Below, piece after piece: positions 9,462 through 19,696 of a DNA stretch of 64,000 nucleotides. Numbering within the stretch: position 1 is the first letter of the stretch; each line of letters starts with the position of its first letter. Origin of the DNA: Variovorax sp. RA8 (GTDB lineage: Bacteria; Pseudomonadota; Gammaproteobacteria; Burkholderiales; Burkholderiaceae_C). The stretch lies in NCBI RefSeq assembly GCF_901827175.1, contig NZ_LR594662.1, forward strand, positions 1,116,001 through 1,180,000, written 5' to 3'. The position numbers and the translations under genes are program-made. Under the pieces are notes generated by a model. That model was not told where the DNA came from, did not search any database, and was given only the letters and a program-made list of their open reading frames with translations.

Positions 9462-11312
9462 ATGCGCCATCTTCAAGACCAACACGTGCTGATCCTGGGG
9501 CTGGGCGCCTCGGGCCTGGCAATGGCGCGCTGGTGCGCGCGCAACGGAGCGAAGCTCACGGTGGCTGACACCCGCGAGGCGCCGCCGCAGTTGGAAGCGC
9601 TGCGTACCGAGCTGCCCGATGCGGTTTTCATCGGCGGGCCCTTCTCGGCCGCGCTGATCGAAGGCACCGCGGTGCGCGCGGTGTACCGCTCGCCGGGCCT
9701 GTCGCCGGCCACGGTCGCGGCGGTGGTCGATGCGGCCAAGGCAGTCGGCTTGCCGGTCGGCGGCGAGCTGGACCTGTTTGCGCACGCGTTGGCGGACCTG
9801 CGGGTGGCCGAGCGCGTGGAGGAGCCAGCGCGGCCGGCCGAGCCGGAGGCGGAGTCGGCGCAGGAGCCGCTGCAGCCCGCCGATGCGCCGGAATCACCGG
9901 AGCTGCTGCCGGCGGAGGAAACCCCGGCTGCCAACGAGCCGCAGCTTGCGGCCGAGCCCCAGTCCGAGTCGGCGCCCGTGGAAGACGACGACGATGCCGA
10001 GGCCGCCGCGCCCGTGCCCATCCCCGTTCCGCCAGCGCCCAAGGGCTACGCGCCCGCGGTGCTCGCCGTGACCGGCACCAACGGCAAGACCACCGTCACC
10101 GCGCTTACCGGCCAGTTGGTCGCACGCGCCGGCAAGACGGTGGCCGTGGCCGGCAACATCGGCCCCACGCTGCTGGACACGCTCGCTGCGCACATCGATG
10201 CCGGTACGTTGCCCGACGTGTGGGTGCTCGAACTCTCGAGCTTCCAACTCGACGGCGTGCAGGGCTTCGAGCCGACCGCAGCCACCGTGCTCAACATCAC
10301 GCAGGATCACCTCGACTGGCACGGCGACATGGCGGCCTATGTCGCTGCCAAGGCGCGCATCTTCGGCACGAAAAGCATCATGGTGCTCAACCGCGAAGAC
10401 GATGCGGTGATGGCGATGAGCGGGGCCGGACCGTCCCAAGCCGCGAAGGCCCCCTCGGGGGGCAGCGACGACGCGTCGGCGCGCAGCGTGGGGGCCAGGC
10501 GTCCGGCCCCGGTCAAGCTGGCCAAGGGCCAGGCGCCCCGTTCGGTCGTGACCTTCGGTGCCGCCATGCCCCTGCGTCCCGGCGACTACGGCATCGAGCG
10601 CGTCCACGGCATGGCCTGGCTGGTGCGCGCCCTGGAAGCCGACGAGACGCAGAAGCGCAAGCGCGGCGCCGCGGTCGAGGAAGAAGAGATCCACATCCAG
10701 CGCCTGATCCCGGCCGATGCATTGCGCATCCGCGGCCGGCACAACGCGCTCAATGCCCTGGCGGCACTCGCGCTCGCCACCGCTGCGGGCTGCCAGCTCG
10801 GGCCCATGCTCTACGGCCTGCGCGAGTACCGCGGCGAGCCGCACCGCGTGGAGCCGGTCGCCATCGTGGACGAGGTCGAGTACTTCGACGACAGCAAGGG
10901 CACGAATGTCGGTGCTACCGTGGCGGCCCTGGGCGGCCTCGGCGAGGAGCGCCGCGTGGTGGTGATCCTCGGCGGCGAGGGCAAGGGCCAGGACTTCGCG
11001 CCGCTGGCCGCGCCGGTGCGGCAGCATGCACGCGCGGTGGTGCTGATCGGCCGCGACGCGCCGCTGATCGAGGCGGCGCTCGCCTCCACCGGCGTGCCGC
11101 TCCTGCACGCCGCCTCGATGGAAGAGGCGGTGAAGGCCGCGGCCGGCCGCGCGCATCCCGGCGATGCAGTGCTGCTGTCGCCGGCCTGCGCCAGCTTCGA
11201 CATGTTCAAGGACTACGCGCACCGCGCCGCGGTGTTCTGCGAGGCCGTGCAGGACTGGGCCGAGTCGCCGCGCGGCGTCGATGCGGGTCTGCCGGACGGA
11301 GACGGTGCATGA
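9462..11312 (+). CDS. murD: MurD, UDP-MurNAc-L-Ala:D-Glu ligase, with large insertions
   Basis: MurD adds D-glutamate to UDP-MurNAc-L-Ala. The core is intact: Rossmann LGLGASGLA (12-20), ATP loop TGTNGKTT (204-211), [24 protein letters not shown] and the C-terminal DSKGTN and LSPACAS. At 616 residues it is about 180 longer than E. coli MurD (438). Insert 1 (about 115-193) is an acidic Pro/Ala/Glu-rich linker between the N-terminal and ATP domains. Insert 2 (about 322-350) is translated from a palindromic repeat shared with mpl. A further charged segment (about 391-416) follows. The essential role and intact motifs argue that it is functional. ATG 9462 was chosen over in-frame upstream codons that lie within mraY. 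Confidence 0.94.
   Translation: MRHLQDQHVLILGLGASGLAMARWCARNGAKLTVADTREAPPQLEALRTELPDAVFIGGPFSAALIEGTAVRAVYRSPGLSPATVAAVVDAAKAVGLPVGGELDLFAHALADLRVAERVEEPARPAEPEAESAQEPLQPADAPESPELLPAEETPAANEPQLAAEPQSESAPVEDDDDAEAAAPVPIPVPPAPKGYAPAVLAVTGTNGKTTVTALTGQLVARAGKTVAVAGNIGPTLLDTLAAHIDAGTLPDVWVLELSSFQLDGVQGFEPTAATVLNITQDHLDWHGDMAAYVAAKARIFGTKSIMVLNREDDAVMAMSGAGPSQAAKAPSGGSDDASARSVGARRPAPVKLAKGQAPRSVVTFGAAMPLRPGDYGIERVHGMAWLVRALEADETQKRKRGAAVEEEEIHIQRLIPADALRIRGRHNALNALAALALATAAGCQLGPMLYGLREYRGEPHRVEPVAIVDEVEYFDDSKGTNVGATVAALGGLGEERRVVVILGGEGKGQDFAPLAAPVRQHARAVVLIGRDAPLIEAALASTGVPLLHAASMEEAVKAAAGRAHPGDAVLLSPACASFDMFKDYAHRAAVFCEAVQDWAESPRGVDAGLPDGDGA
10425..10511 (-). repeat. Palindromic repeat (family A) inserted in frame in murD
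   Basis: On the minus strand it reads TGGCCCCCACGCT, then GCTGCCCCCCGAGGGGGC, then GGCTTGGGACGG, closely matching the copy at 40684-40785 in mpl and more distantly 13730-13870 between murG and murC. The core CCCCTCGGGG is self-complementary. It encodes MurD residues 322-350 ([13 protein letters not shown]...SVGA), a segment absent from E. coli MurD. Same frame and sense as in mpl. Confidence 0.8.
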
Positions 11313-12607
11313 GTTCGACCACCGCCGCCGCGACGCCCAACAAGAGCCCCCGTTTCTGGGAGGGCTGGTTCAGCCGTGCCAAGAGCGGCATGGACGCCTT
11401 GCCCATGCACCTGCCGGTGCGCCTGGGCAGCGCCGGCATGACGCAGACCAAGGCCGCGCCGGTGCGCGTGCTGGGCTTCGACCAGGCGCTGGCCTGGGTC
11501 ACGGTCGCGCTTCTGGCCTGGGGGCTGGTGATGGTCTATTCGGCCTCCATCGCACTGCCCGACAACCCGCGCTTTGCGCGCGCCGGCTACGGGGCGAGCT
11601 ACTTCCTCACACGGCACATCGCCTCGATCGTGATCGCCTTCGTGGCGGCGCTGCTGGCCTTCCAGGTGCCGATGCGCACCTGGGAGCGCGGCGCGCCGTG
11701 GCTCTTCGTCGCCTCGCTGCTGCTGCTGATCGCGGTGTTAATCCCGCACGTCGGCATCAGCGTCAACGGTGCGCGCCGCTGGCTGCCGATGGGCTTCATG
11801 CGCTTCCAGCCTTCTGAACTGGCCAAGCTCGCGATGATCCTCTATGCCGCCAGCTACATGGTGCGCAAGATGGAGATCAAGGAGCGCTTCTTCCGCGCCG
11901 TGCTGCCCATGGGCGTGGCGGTGGTGGTGGTCGGCATGCTGGTGATGGCCGAGCCCGACATGGGCGCCTTCATGGTGATCGCGGTGATCGCGATGGGCAT
12001 CCTGTTCCTGGGCGGCGTCAACGCACGCATGTTCTTCCTGATCGCGGCGCTGGTGGTGGCGGCCTTCGCCACCATCGTGGCTTCCAGCCCGTGGCGGCGC
12101 GAGCGCATCTTTGCCTACCTCGACCCGTGGAGCGAGGAGCATGCGCTGGGCAAGGGCTACCAGCTTTCGCATTCGCTGATCGCCATCGGCCGCGGCGAGA
12201 TCTTCGGCGTCGGCCTGGGCGGCAGCGTCGAGAAGCTGCACTGGCTGCCCGAGGCGCACACCGATTTCCTGATGGCGGTGATCGGGGAGGAGTTCGGCCT
12301 GGTCGGCGTGCTGCTGGCCATCGGCCTGTTCCTCTGGCTCACCCGCCGCATCATGCACATCGGCCGCCAGGCCATCGCGCTCGACCGCGTGTTCGCCGGC
12401 CTGGTGGCGCAGGGCGTAGGCATCTGGATCGGTTTCCAGGCCTTCATCAACATGGGCGTGAACCTGGGCGCGCTGCCGACCAAGGGGCTGACGCTCCCAT
12501 TCATGAGCTTCGGCGGTTCGGCGATCCTGATGAACGTGGTGGCGATGGCCTTCGTGCTGCGCATCGACTACGAGAACCGCGTGTTGATGCGGGGAGGCCG
12601 CGTATGA
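11309..12607 (+). CDS. ftsW: FtsW, septal SEDS glycosyltransferase
   Basis: A 432-residue SEDS-family protein, about ten transmembrane helices after a roughly 50-residue cytoplasmic N-terminus, polymerising lipid II at the septum as the partner of FtsI. Visible: [43 protein letters not shown], the AEPDMG motif with the catalytic-type Asp, [19 protein letters not shown], and PFMSFGGSA near the C-terminus. The ATG overlaps the murD stop (ATGA). Its stop lies within the ATGA that begins the repeat-encoded mini-ORF at 12604. Confidence 0.95.
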   Translation: MSSTTAAATPNKSPRFWEGWFSRAKSGMDALPMHLPVRLGSAGMTQTKAAPVRVLGFDQALAWVTVALLAWGLVMVYSASIALPDNPRFARAGYGASYFLTRHIASIVIAFVAALLAFQVPMRTWERGAPWLFVASLLLLIAVLIPHVGISVNGARRWLPMGFMRFQPSELAKLAMILYAASYMVRKMEIKERFFRAVLPMGVAVVVVGMLVMAEPDMGAFMVIAVIAMGILFLGGVNARMFFLIAALVVAAFATIVASSPWRRERIFAYLDPWSEEHALGKGYQLSHSLIAIGRGEIFGVGLGGSVEKLHWLPEAHTDFLMAVIGEEFGLVGVLLAIGLFLWLTRRIMHIGRQAIALDRVFAGLVAQGVGIWIGFQAFINMGVNLGALPTKGLTLPFMSFGGSAILMNVVAMAFVLRIDYENRVLMRGGRV

Positions 12608-12669
12608 GCCGCACGGCCGCTCCGAAGGCGAATAGCACCGCAGCGCATGGCGCGGAGGTTGCCGTATGA
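12604..12669 (+). repeat. Family B repeat: 21-codon ATGA-bounded mini-ORF between ftsW and murG
   Basis: The 66-bp segment begins at ATGA overlapping the ftsW stop and ends at ATGA overlapping the murG start. It is a fully open frame encoding 21 residues ([19 protein letters not shown]). A near-identical element lies at 56792-56857 on the minus strand, encoding MSRRAAPKANSTAA..AEVAL and again ending on the next start codon. GCGGAGGTTGCC at the 3' end gives the next gene a Shine-Dalgarno 7 nt from its ATG. It may be a translated relay peptide or simply a mobile repeat tolerated because it stays open. Confidence 0.75.
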
Positions 12670-13727
12670 GCCGCACGGCGCTCGTCATGGCAGGCGGCAC
12701 GGGAGGCCACATCTTCCCCGGCCTGGCCGTGGCCGAGGCCCTGCGCGAGCGCGGCTGGCGCGTGCACTGGCTCGGCGCCCCGGGCAGCATGGAAGAAAAG
12801 CTGGTGCCGCCGCGCGGCTTCGCCTTCGAGCCCGTGCAGTTCGGCGGCGTGCGCGGCAAGGGGCCGATCACCCTGGCCTTGCTGCCCATGCGACTGCTTC
12901 GCGCCTTCTGGCAAAGCCTGGCCGTGGTGCGCCGCGTGCGGCCCGACGTGGTGCTGGGCCTGGGCGGCTACATCACCTTCCCGGGCGGCATGATGAGCGT
13001 GCTGCTCAACAAGCCGCTGGTGCTGCACGAGCAGAACTCGGTGGCCGGGCTCGCCAACAAGATCCTGGCTGGCGTGGCCGACCGCGTCTTCACCGCCTTC
13101 CCTGACGTGATGAGGAAGGCGCAATGGATCGGCAATCCGCTGCGCGCGGCCTTCCTTTCGCAGCCCGACCCGGCCACGCGCTTCGCCGGCCGCAACGGAC
13201 CGCTCAAGTTGCTGGTGGTGGGCGGCAGCCTGGGCGCGAAGGCGCTCAACGCCGTGGTGCCGACGGCGCTGGCCCGCATCGCGCCGGAGCATCGCCCGAC
13301 GGTCACGCACCAGAGCGGCGCCAGGCAGATCGACGAGCTGCGCGCCAACTACGCCGCCGCCGGCGTCGAGGGCGAGCTCACCCCCTTCATCGAAGACACA
13401 GCGCGCGCCTATGCCGATGCCGACCTGATCGTCGCGCGCGCCGGCGCGAGCACCGTCACCGAGATCGCGGCCGTCGGCGCGGCTGCGCTGTTCGTGCCTT
13501 TCCCTTCCGCCGTGGACGACCACCAGACCACCAACGCCCGCTTCCTGGTCGACGCGGGCGGGGGCTGGCTCGTTCAGCAAACCGAATTGACTCCCGAATT
13601 GCTCGCCGATTTGCTACAGAAGACCGGGCGCCCCGCGCTCATGGAACGCGCCGTGAAGGCCAAGGCGATGCAGAAGACCGAGGCCGTCGAGGTCATGGTG
13701 CGCGCCTGCGAGGAGCTTGCGAAATGA
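12666..13727 (+). CDS. murG: MurG, lipid II-forming GlcNAc transferase
   Basis: A 353-residue GT28 glycosyltransferase that adds GlcNAc to lipid I on the inner face of the membrane. Motifs: [23 protein letters not shown] (GGTGGH at 10-15), the [12 protein letters not shown] acceptor loop, [10 protein letters not shown], and the donor site [15 protein letters not shown] followed by DDHQTTNA. The ATG at 12666 is supplied at the end of the family B repeat, with GGAGG 7 nt upstream. Its stop overlaps the ATG (13724) of another repeat-derived ORF leading to murC. Confidence 0.96.
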   Translation: MSRTALVMAGGTGGHIFPGLAVAEALRERGWRVHWLGAPGSMEEKLVPPRGFAFEPVQFGGVRGKGPITLALLPMRLLRAFWQSLAVVRRVRPDVVLGLGGYITFPGGMMSVLLNKPLVLHEQNSVAGLANKILAGVADRVFTAFPDVMRKAQWIGNPLRAAFLSQPDPATRFAGRNGPLKLLVVGGSLGAKALNAVVPTALARIAPEHRPTVTHQSGARQIDELRANYAAAGVEGELTPFIEDTARAYADADLIVARAGASTVTEIAAVGAAALFVPFPSAVDDHQTTNARFLVDAGGGWLVQQTELTPELLADLLQKTGRPALMERAVKAKAMQKTEAVEVMVRACEELAK

Positions 13728-13873
13728 CGCCCACCCCCGTTGCTTGCTCACTTCGTGTAGCCGCCTCCCCCCTCAAGGGGGCGACACCAGCGGCCCGGCA
13801 AAGCCGGTTCCGCGGTGTCTCCCGAACGGGCTTCGCCTTGCTCGCCGCTCGCAAGAACGGAGGTCGCGTATGA
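13724..13873 (+). repeat. Family A repeat forming an ATGA-bounded 49-codon ORF between murG and murC
   Basis: The murG-murC spacer is a repeat-derived sequence: TTGCTTGCTCACTTCGTGT, a CCCCCCTCAAGGGGG palindrome, CGGCCCGGCAAAGCCGG, then AACGGAGGTCGCGTATGA. It is open throughout: ATG 13724 overlaps the murG stop and TGA 13871-13873 overlaps the murC ATG. The predicted peptide ([19 protein letters not shown]..., 49 aa) has no recognisable domain. The CTTCGTGT block and palindrome are shared with the insert in mpl at 40684-40785. Confidence 0.7.
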
Positions 13874-15342
13874 AGCATGCCATCCGTCATATCCATTTTG
13901 TCGGCGTGGGCGGCTCCGGCATGAGCGGCATCGCCGAGGTGCTGCTCAACCTGGGCTACAAGATCACGGGTTCGGACCTGGCCGACAGCGTCACGCTCAA
14001 GCGCCTCGGTGGCCTGGGCATCGGCACCTTCGTGGGCCACGACGCGGCCAACATCGCCGGCGCCGATGCGGTCGTCACCTCCACCGCCGTGCATGCCGGG
14101 AACCCCGAGGTGGTGGCCGCGCGCGAGAAGCGCATCCCGGTGGTGCCGCGCGCGCTGATGCTGGCCGAGCTGATGCGCCTCAAGCAGGGCATCGCCATCG
14201 CCGGCACGCACGGCAAGACCACCACCACGAGCCTCGTGGCCAGCGTGCTCGCCGCCGCCGGGCTGGACCCCACCTTCGTGATCGGCGGCCGCCTCAACAG
14301 CGCCGGCGCCAATGCGCAGCTGGGCAGCGGCGACTACATCGTGGTGGAGGCCGACGAGTCGGACGCCTCCTTCCTCAACCTGCTGCCGATCATGGCGGTG
14401 GTGACGAACATCGACGCCGACCACATGGAGACCTACGGGCACGACTTCGCGAAGCTCAAGAAGGCCTTCGTCGACTTCCTGCACCGCATGCCCTTCTACG
14501 GCGTGGCGATCCTGTGCACCGACGACCCGGCGGTGCGCGACATCGTGACCGAGGTCTCCTGCCCGGTCACCAGCTACGGCTTCGGCGAGGACGCGCAGGT
14601 GCGCGCCATCAACGTGCGCGCGGTCGGCCAGCAGATGCACTTCACCGCGCAGCGGCGCAACGGTGTCACGCTGCCCGACCTGGACATCGTGCTCAACCTG
14701 CCCGGCGAGCACAACGTGCGCAACGCGCTGGCGGTGATCGCAGTGGCGGTCGAACTCAGCGTGCCCGACGAGGCGGTGCAGCGCGGCCTGGCCGACTTCA
14801 AGGGCGTGGGCCGGCGCTTCCAGCGCTATGGCGACGTCAAGCTGCGCGGCGCCCAGGGCCTGGGCAGCTTCACGCTGATCGACGACTACGGCCATCACCC
14901 GGTCGAGATGGCGGCCACCATTGCCGCCGCGCGCGGCGCCTTCCCGGGCCGGCGCCTGGTGCTGGCCTTCCAGCCGCACCGCTACACCCGCACGCGCGAC
15001 TGCTTCGAGGACTTCGTCAAGGTCATCGGCGGCGCGGATGCGGTACTGCTGGGCGAGGTCTATGCCGCCGGCGAGCCGCCCATCGTGGCGGCAGACGGCC
15101 GCTCGCTGGCGCGCGCCCTGCGCGTGGCGGGCAAGGTCGAGCCGGTGTTCGTCGACGACATCGCGGCCATGCCGCAGGCCATCCTGGACAACGCGCGCGA
15201 CGGCGATGTCGTCATCTGCATGGGCGCGGGCTCCATCGGCGCCGTGCCGGGCAGGGTGGTCGAGCAGGGCGGCGCGGCGTCTTCTTCCATCACATCCGAG
15301 CGCACGTCCGAACACGCCATGCGCGAAGGGAGGTCCCTGTGA
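13870..15342 (+). CDS. murC: MurC, UDP-N-acetylmuramate:L-alanine ligase
   Basis: A 490-residue Mur ligase that commits UDP-MurNAc to peptide synthesis. Motifs: [17 protein letters not shown] at the N-terminus, ATP loop GTHGKTTT at 112-119, [26 protein letters not shown], and the C-terminal [13 protein letters not shown] and FQPHRYTRT. The frame is open upstream through the spacer, but [15 protein letters not shown] is the normal N-terminus, with GGAGG 7 nt before the ATG. The protein ends in a Ser-rich tail and overlaps ddl by GTGA. Confidence 0.96.
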   Translation: MKHAIRHIHFVGVGGSGMSGIAEVLLNLGYKITGSDLADSVTLKRLGGLGIGTFVGHDAANIAGADAVVTSTAVHAGNPEVVAAREKRIPVVPRALMLAELMRLKQGIAIAGTHGKTTTTSLVASVLAAAGLDPTFVIGGRLNSAGANAQLGSGDYIVVEADESDASFLNLLPIMAVVTNIDADHMETYGHDFAKLKKAFVDFLHRMPFYGVAILCTDDPAVRDIVTEVSCPVTSYGFGEDAQVRAINVRAVGQQMHFTAQRRNGVTLPDLDIVLNLPGEHNVRNALAVIAVAVELSVPDEAVQRGLADFKGVGRRFQRYGDVKLRGAQGLGSFTLIDDYGHHPVEMAATIAAARGAFPGRRLVLAFQPHRYTRTRDCFEDFVKVIGGADAVLLGEVYAAGEPPIVAADGRSLARALRVAGKVEPVFVDDIAAMPQAILDNARDGDVVICMGAGSIGAVPGRVVEQGGAASSSITSERTSEHAMREGRSL

Positions 15343-16298
15343 ATCCGCAAGACTTCGGCAAGGTCGCGGTGCTGTTCGGCGGCACCTCGGCAGAGCGCGA
15401 GATTTCCATCATGTCGGGCACCGGCGTGCTCGAGGCGCTGCGTTCGCGTGGCGTCGACGCGCACGCCTTCGACCCGGCCGTGCGCGAGCTGGTCGAACTC
15501 AAGCACGAGGGCTTCGCGCGCTGCTTCGTGGTGCTGCATGGCCGCCACGGCGAGGACGGCACGGTGCAGGGCGCGCTGGAGCTGCTGGGCATTCCCTACA
15601 CCGGCTCCGGCGTCATGGCCTCGGCCGTGGCCATGGACAAGGTCATGACCAAGCGCATCTGGCAGGCCGACGGGCTGCCCACGCCGCGCTACGCGCGCCT
15701 GGCCTTCGACCAGCAGAGCCGCGAGCAGATCATGGCGGTCCCCGACGTGCTGGGCCTGCCGCTGATCGTGAAACCGCCGCGCGAGGGCTCCTCCATCGGC
15801 GTGACCAAGGTCCAGGGCTACTCGCAGATGCAGGACGCCGTCGCCCTGGCCGTGCGCTATGACACCGACGTCCTGTGCGAGGAGTTCATCGAGGGCGAGG
15901 AAGTCACCTGCGCCGTGCTGGGCAGCGGCCTGCACGCACAGGCGCTGCCGGTGGTGCGCATCGCCGCGCCCGAGGGCGCCTACGACTACCAGAACAAGTA
16001 CTTCACCGACGACGTGAAGTACCACTGCCCGAGCGGCCTGCCGGAGGCCGAGGAGCATGAGATCCGGCGCATCTCGCTGGCCGCCTACCACCAGCTCGGC
16101 TGCCGCGGCTGGGGCCGCGCCGACCTGATGATCCGCGCCAGCGACCGCAAGCCTTTCCTGCTGGAGATGAACACCTCGCCGGGCATGACCAGCCATTCGC
16201 TGGTGCCCATGTCTGCGCGCGCGGCGGGGATCTCCTATGAGGATCTCTGCTTGCGCGTGCTGGCTTCCGCCACGCTCGATTCGAAGGCGGAGGTCTGA
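15339..16298 (+). CDS. ddl: D-alanine:D-alanine ligase
   Basis: A 319-residue ATP-grasp enzyme making the D-Ala-D-Ala dipeptide used by MurF. Visible: [63 protein letters not shown], and [16 protein letters not shown] metal and ATP ligands. It starts with GTG overlapping the murC stop, behind GGGAGG. The length matches the DdlB type usually found in dcw clusters. Its stop overlaps the ftsQ ATG (TGATG). Confidence 0.95.
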   Translation: MNPQDFGKVAVLFGGTSAEREISIMSGTGVLEALRSRGVDAHAFDPAVRELVELKHEGFARCFVVLHGRHGEDGTVQGALELLGIPYTGSGVMASAVAMDKVMTKRIWQADGLPTPRYARLAFDQQSREQIMAVPDVLGLPLIVKPPREGSSIGVTKVQGYSQMQDAVALAVRYDTDVLCEEFIEGEEVTCAVLGSGLHAQALPVVRIAAPEGAYDYQNKYFTDDVKYHCPSGLPEAEEHEIRRISLAAYHQLGCRGWGRADLMIRASDRKPFLLEMNTSPGMTSHSLVPMSARAAGISYEDLCLRVLASATLDSKAEV

Positions 16299-17089
16299 TG
16301 GCCGAAAGCATCCCCGTGCCCTTCGACGTCAAGCTCATGAACGTGACCGCGACCCTGGTGTACGCGTTGTTCGCGCTCGTGCTGCTGGCGGCGGGTGCGT
16401 GGTGGGTGCTGCGCCAGCCCTTCTTCCCGCTCGCCGGCATCAAGGTCGACGGCGAGGTCACGCACAACAACGCGGTCACGCTGCGTGCCAACGTCACGCC
16501 GCAGCTGGCCGGGAACTTCTTCACCGTGGACCTGGCGAAGGCCCGCGCCGCCTTCGAGACCGTGCCCTGGGTGCGGAAGGCGGTGGTGCGGCGGGAGTTC
16601 CCCAACAAGCTGCGCGCGACGCTCACCGAGCATGTGCCGGTGGCGCACTGGGGCAACGAAGCGGATTCGCGCCTGATCAACGGATTCGGCGAAGTCTTCG
16701 ATGCCAATGTCGCCGAGGTCGACGATGAGCTGCCGCGTCTCGACGGTCCGCCCGAGCAGGCCGGCCAGGTGCTGGGCATGTACCGCGTGCTGCAGCCGCT
16801 GTTCGCGCCCTACGAATTGGTGATCGACCAACTCGCGCTGTCGCGCCGCGGCAGCTGGCGCGTGCTGCTGGACAGCGGCGCGGTGCTCGAACTCGGGCGC
16901 GGCCGCGCCGAGGAAGTGGCCGCGCGCACGCAGCGTTTCCTGACCACGGTGGCGCCGGTCGCCCGGCAGTACGGGCGCACCCTCACCTCGGTCGAGGGTG
17001 CCGACCTGCGGCACAACGAAGGCTATGCGCTGCGGTTGCGCGGCGTCACCACGGTCACGACAGAGCCGCCACCCCCCAGGAAGAAATAG
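16298..17089 (+). CDS. ftsQ: FtsQ, divisome assembly protein
   Basis: A 263-residue bitopic membrane protein: short cytoplasmic N-terminus, transmembrane segment about 13-35 (VTATLVYALFALVLLAAGAWWVL), a POTRA domain beginning FFPLAGIKVDGEVTHNNAVTL, then the FtsQ beta domain ending RHNEGYALRL. FtsQ forms the FtsQLB scaffold with FtsL (gene at 3177). It overlaps ddl at the start and is followed 17 bp later by ftsA. A charged, repeat-free C-terminus (TTEPPPPRKK) closes it. Confidence 0.93.
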   Translation: MAESIPVPFDVKLMNVTATLVYALFALVLLAAGAWWVLRQPFFPLAGIKVDGEVTHNNAVTLRANVTPQLAGNFFTVDLAKARAAFETVPWVRKAVVRREFPNKLRATLTEHVPVAHWGNEADSRLINGFGEVFDANVAEVDDELPRLDGPPEQAGQVLGMYRVLQPLFAPYELVIDQLALSRRGSWRVLLDSGAVLELGRGRAEEVAARTQRFLTTVAPVARQYGRTLTSVEGADLRHNEGYALRLRGVTTVTTEPPPPRKK

Positions 17090-17106
17090 AGAGAGCAGAG
17101 GAATTC

Positions 17107-18336
17107 ATGTCCAAGGAATACAAAGACCTGGTTGTCGGACTCGACATCGGCACCGCCAAGGTGATGGCAGTGGTGGCCGAGGTGCTGCCCACCGGCGAGC
17201 TCAAGCTGGCGGGGCTGGGCATCGCGCCCAGCAACGGGCTCAAGCGCGGCGTGGTGGTGAACATCGATGCCACGGTGCAGAGCATCCAGCAGGCGCTGAA
17301 GGAAGCGGAGCTGATGGCCGACTGCAAGATCAGCCGCGTCTACACCGGCATCACCGGCAGCCATATCCGCGGCATCAATTCGAGCGGCATGGTGGCGGTC
17401 AAGGACAAGGAAGTGACGCAGGCCGACGTGGCGCGCGTGGTGGAGACCGCGCGCGCGATCAACATCTCCAGCGACCAGCGCCTGCTGTTGGTGGAGCCGC
17501 AGGAGTTCGTGATCGACGGCCAGGATGTGAAGGAGCCGATCGGCATGAGCGGCATGCGCCTCGAAGCCAAGGTGCACATCGTCACCGGCGCGCAGAGCGC
17601 GGCCGAGAACATCATCAAGTGCGTGCGCCGCTGCGGGCTGGAGGTCGACCAGCTGATGCTGAACCCGCTGGCCTCCAGCCAGGCGGTGCTGACCGAGGAC
17701 GAGCGCGAGCTGGGCGTGGTGCTGGTGGACATCGGCGCCGGCACCACGGACGTGGCCATCTTCACCAACGGCGCGATCCGCCACACCGCGGTGATCCCGA
17801 TCGCCGGCGACCTCATCACCAGTGACATTGCGATGGCGCTGCGCACGCCCACCAAGGACGCCGAGGACATCAAGGTCGAGAACGGCTATGCCAAGCAGCT
17901 GCTGGCCGATCCCGAGACGCAGGTCGAGGTGCCCGGGCTCGGCGACCGCGGGCCGCGGATGCTCAGCAAGCAGGCGCTGGCCGGCGTGATCGAGCCGCGC
18001 GTGGAAGAGATCTTCTCGCTGGTGCAGCAGGTGGTGCGCGAGTCGGGCTACGAGGAGGTGCTGTCCTCCGGCGTCGTGCTGACCGGCGGCAGCGCGGTGA
18101 TGCCCGGCATGGTCGAGCTCGGCGAGGACATCTTCCTGAAGCCGGTGCGGCGCGGGATCCCGAAGTATTCGAGCGCGCTCTCGGACATGGTCGCGCAGCC
18201 GCGTGCCGCGACCGTGATGGGCCTGCTCGAGGAGGCGCGTTTTGCAAGGCTGCGCGGCTTCAAGGTCGCGCAGAAGAACGGCTCGGTGAAAACCGCGTTC
18301 GGCCGATTCAAGGATTTCATCGTGGGGAACTTCTGA
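17107..18336 (+). CDS. ftsA: FtsA, actin-like membrane tether of FtsZ
   Basis: A 409-residue actin-family ATPase that anchors FtsZ to the membrane and recruits later division proteins. Visible: phosphate loop LVVGLDIGTAKVMAVVAE, the 1C domain about residues 85-165, DIGAGTTDVAIFTNGAI, TGGSAVMPGM, and an amphipathic C-terminal helix (GSVKTAFGRFKDFIVGNF) that acts as the membrane targeting sequence. AGAGGAATTC before the ATG provides a good ribosome-binding site. A 154-bp spacer separates it from ftsZ. Confidence 0.96.
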   Translation: MSKEYKDLVVGLDIGTAKVMAVVAEVLPTGELKLAGLGIAPSNGLKRGVVVNIDATVQSIQQALKEAELMADCKISRVYTGITGSHIRGINSSGMVAVKDKEVTQADVARVVETARAINISSDQRLLLVEPQEFVIDGQDVKEPIGMSGMRLEAKVHIVTGAQSAAENIIKCVRRCGLEVDQLMLNPLASSQAVLTEDERELGVVLVDIGAGTTDVAIFTNGAIRHTAVIPIAGDLITSDIAMALRTPTKDAEDIKVENGYAKQLLADPETQVEVPGLGDRGPRMLSKQALAGVIEPRVEEIFSLVQQVVRESGYEEVLSSGVVLTGGSAVMPGMVELGEDIFLKPVRRGIPKYSSALSDMVAQPRAATVMGLLEEARFARLRGFKVAQKNGSVKTAFGRFKDFIVGNF

Positions 18337-18490
18337 CGATGACCAGCACACCACTTTGGCTCGCCATGAGCCCCCTTCGACATTTCAACGAGCGATGGCG
18401 GCGCACCGGTCCGCCAAAGGAGCGCAGACGGTGACCCTGAAAACAACCCATTCGTACAAACAAGGCAACTGCAATATCAAGGAGTCAGAA

Positions 18491-19696
18491 ATGGCCATCG
18501 AAATGATCGAGATCGAAGAATTCAACCAAGGCACCCAGATCAAGGTGATCGGCGTGGGCGGCGGGGGCGGCAATGCAGTCGCCCACATGATCGAGCGCCG
18601 CGTGCAGGGCGTGGAGTTCATCTGCGCCAACACGGACGCGCAGGCCCTCCAGCGCAGCAACGCGCACAAGACCATCCAGCTCGGCACCAATGGGCTGGGC
18701 GCGGGCAGCAAGCCCGAGAAGGGCCGCGATGCGGCCGAGGCGGCGGTGGACGACATCCGCGGCGCCATCAACGGCGCGCACATGCTGTTCATCACGGCCG
18801 GCATGGGCGGCGGCACCGGCACCGGTGCGGCGCCGGTGATCGCGCGCGTGGCCAAGGAGATGGGCATCCTCACGGTGGGCGTGGTGACCAAGCCCTTCGA
18901 CTGGGAAGGCGGCCGCCGCATGACCAATGCCGACAGCGGCCTGACCGAGCTGGAGGCGAACGTCGACTCGCTGATCGTGGTGCTCAACGAGAAGCTGCTC
19001 GACGTGCTGGGCGAGGACGTCACCCAGGACGAGGCCTTCGCGCACGCCAACGACGTGCTGAAGAACGCCGTCGGCGGCATCTCGGAGATCATCAACGAGT
19101 ACGGCGGCGTGAACGTCGACTTCGAGGACGTGCGCACCGTGATGGGCGAGCCCGGCAAGGCCATGATGGGCACGGCCGCGGCCTCCGGCCCGGATCGCGC
19201 GCGCATCGCGGCCGAACAGGCGGTGGCCTGCCCGCTGCTCGAGGGTATCGACCTCTCGGGCGCCAAGGGTGTGCTGGTGCTGGTGACGGCGTCGAAGAAT
19301 TCGCTGAAGCTGAGTGAATCGAAGCTGGCGATGACCACCATCCGCGCCTTCGCGGCGGAGGACGCGCACGTGATCTACGGCGCTGCCTACGACGAAAGCT
19401 TGGGCGACGAGATGCGCGTGACCGTGGTCGCCACCGGCCTGTCGCGCCAGGACGCACGCCGCCAGGCGCCGACGCTGGAAGTGATCCGCACCGGAACCGA
19501 CAACATCCCGTTCGGCGTCCCGACGCTCGGCGGCACGCTGCAGGGCCAGCCCGGCCAGCCCAACTACGACGGCATGGCCGTGCCCAGCGTGTGGCGCACC
19601 AACCGCACCATGGCGGCGGCCAAGGTGGATGCGCTGTCGACAGGTGGCATGGACGACATCGAGATCCCGGCCTTCCTGCGCCGCCAGGCCGATTGA
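18491..19696 (+). CDS. ftsZ: FtsZ, tubulin-like division ring GTPase
   Basis: A 401-residue cytoskeletal GTPase that builds the Z-ring. Visible: [13 protein letters not shown], tubulin signature GGGTGTG at about 106-112, the [12 protein letters not shown]7 loop, and a variable linker ending in the conserved C-terminal peptide [12 protein letters not shown] that binds FtsA and ZipA. The ATG at 18491 follows AAGGAG with good spacing; upstream in-frame codons fall in the ftsA-ftsZ spacer. The 154-bp spacer shows AT-richer sequence near 18440-18490 that may hold a promoter, but I cannot define one. Confidence 0.97.
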   Translation: MAIEMIEIEEFNQGTQIKVIGVGGGGGNAVAHMIERRVQGVEFICANTDAQALQRSNAHKTIQLGTNGLGAGSKPEKGRDAAEAAVDDIRGAINGAHMLFITAGMGGGTGTGAAPVIARVAKEMGILTVGVVTKPFDWEGGRRMTNADSGLTELEANVDSLIVVLNEKLLDVLGEDVTQDEAFAHANDVLKNAVGGISEIINEYGGVNVDFEDVRTVMGEPGKAMMGTAAASGPDRARIAAEQAVACPLLEGIDLSGAKGVLVLVTASKNSLKLSESKLAMTTIRAFAAEDAHVIYGAAYDESLGDEMRVTVVATGLSRQDARRQAPTLEVIRTGTDNIPFGVPTLGGTLQGQPGQPNYDGMAVPSVWRTNRTMAAAKVDALSTGGMDDIEIPAFLRRQAD

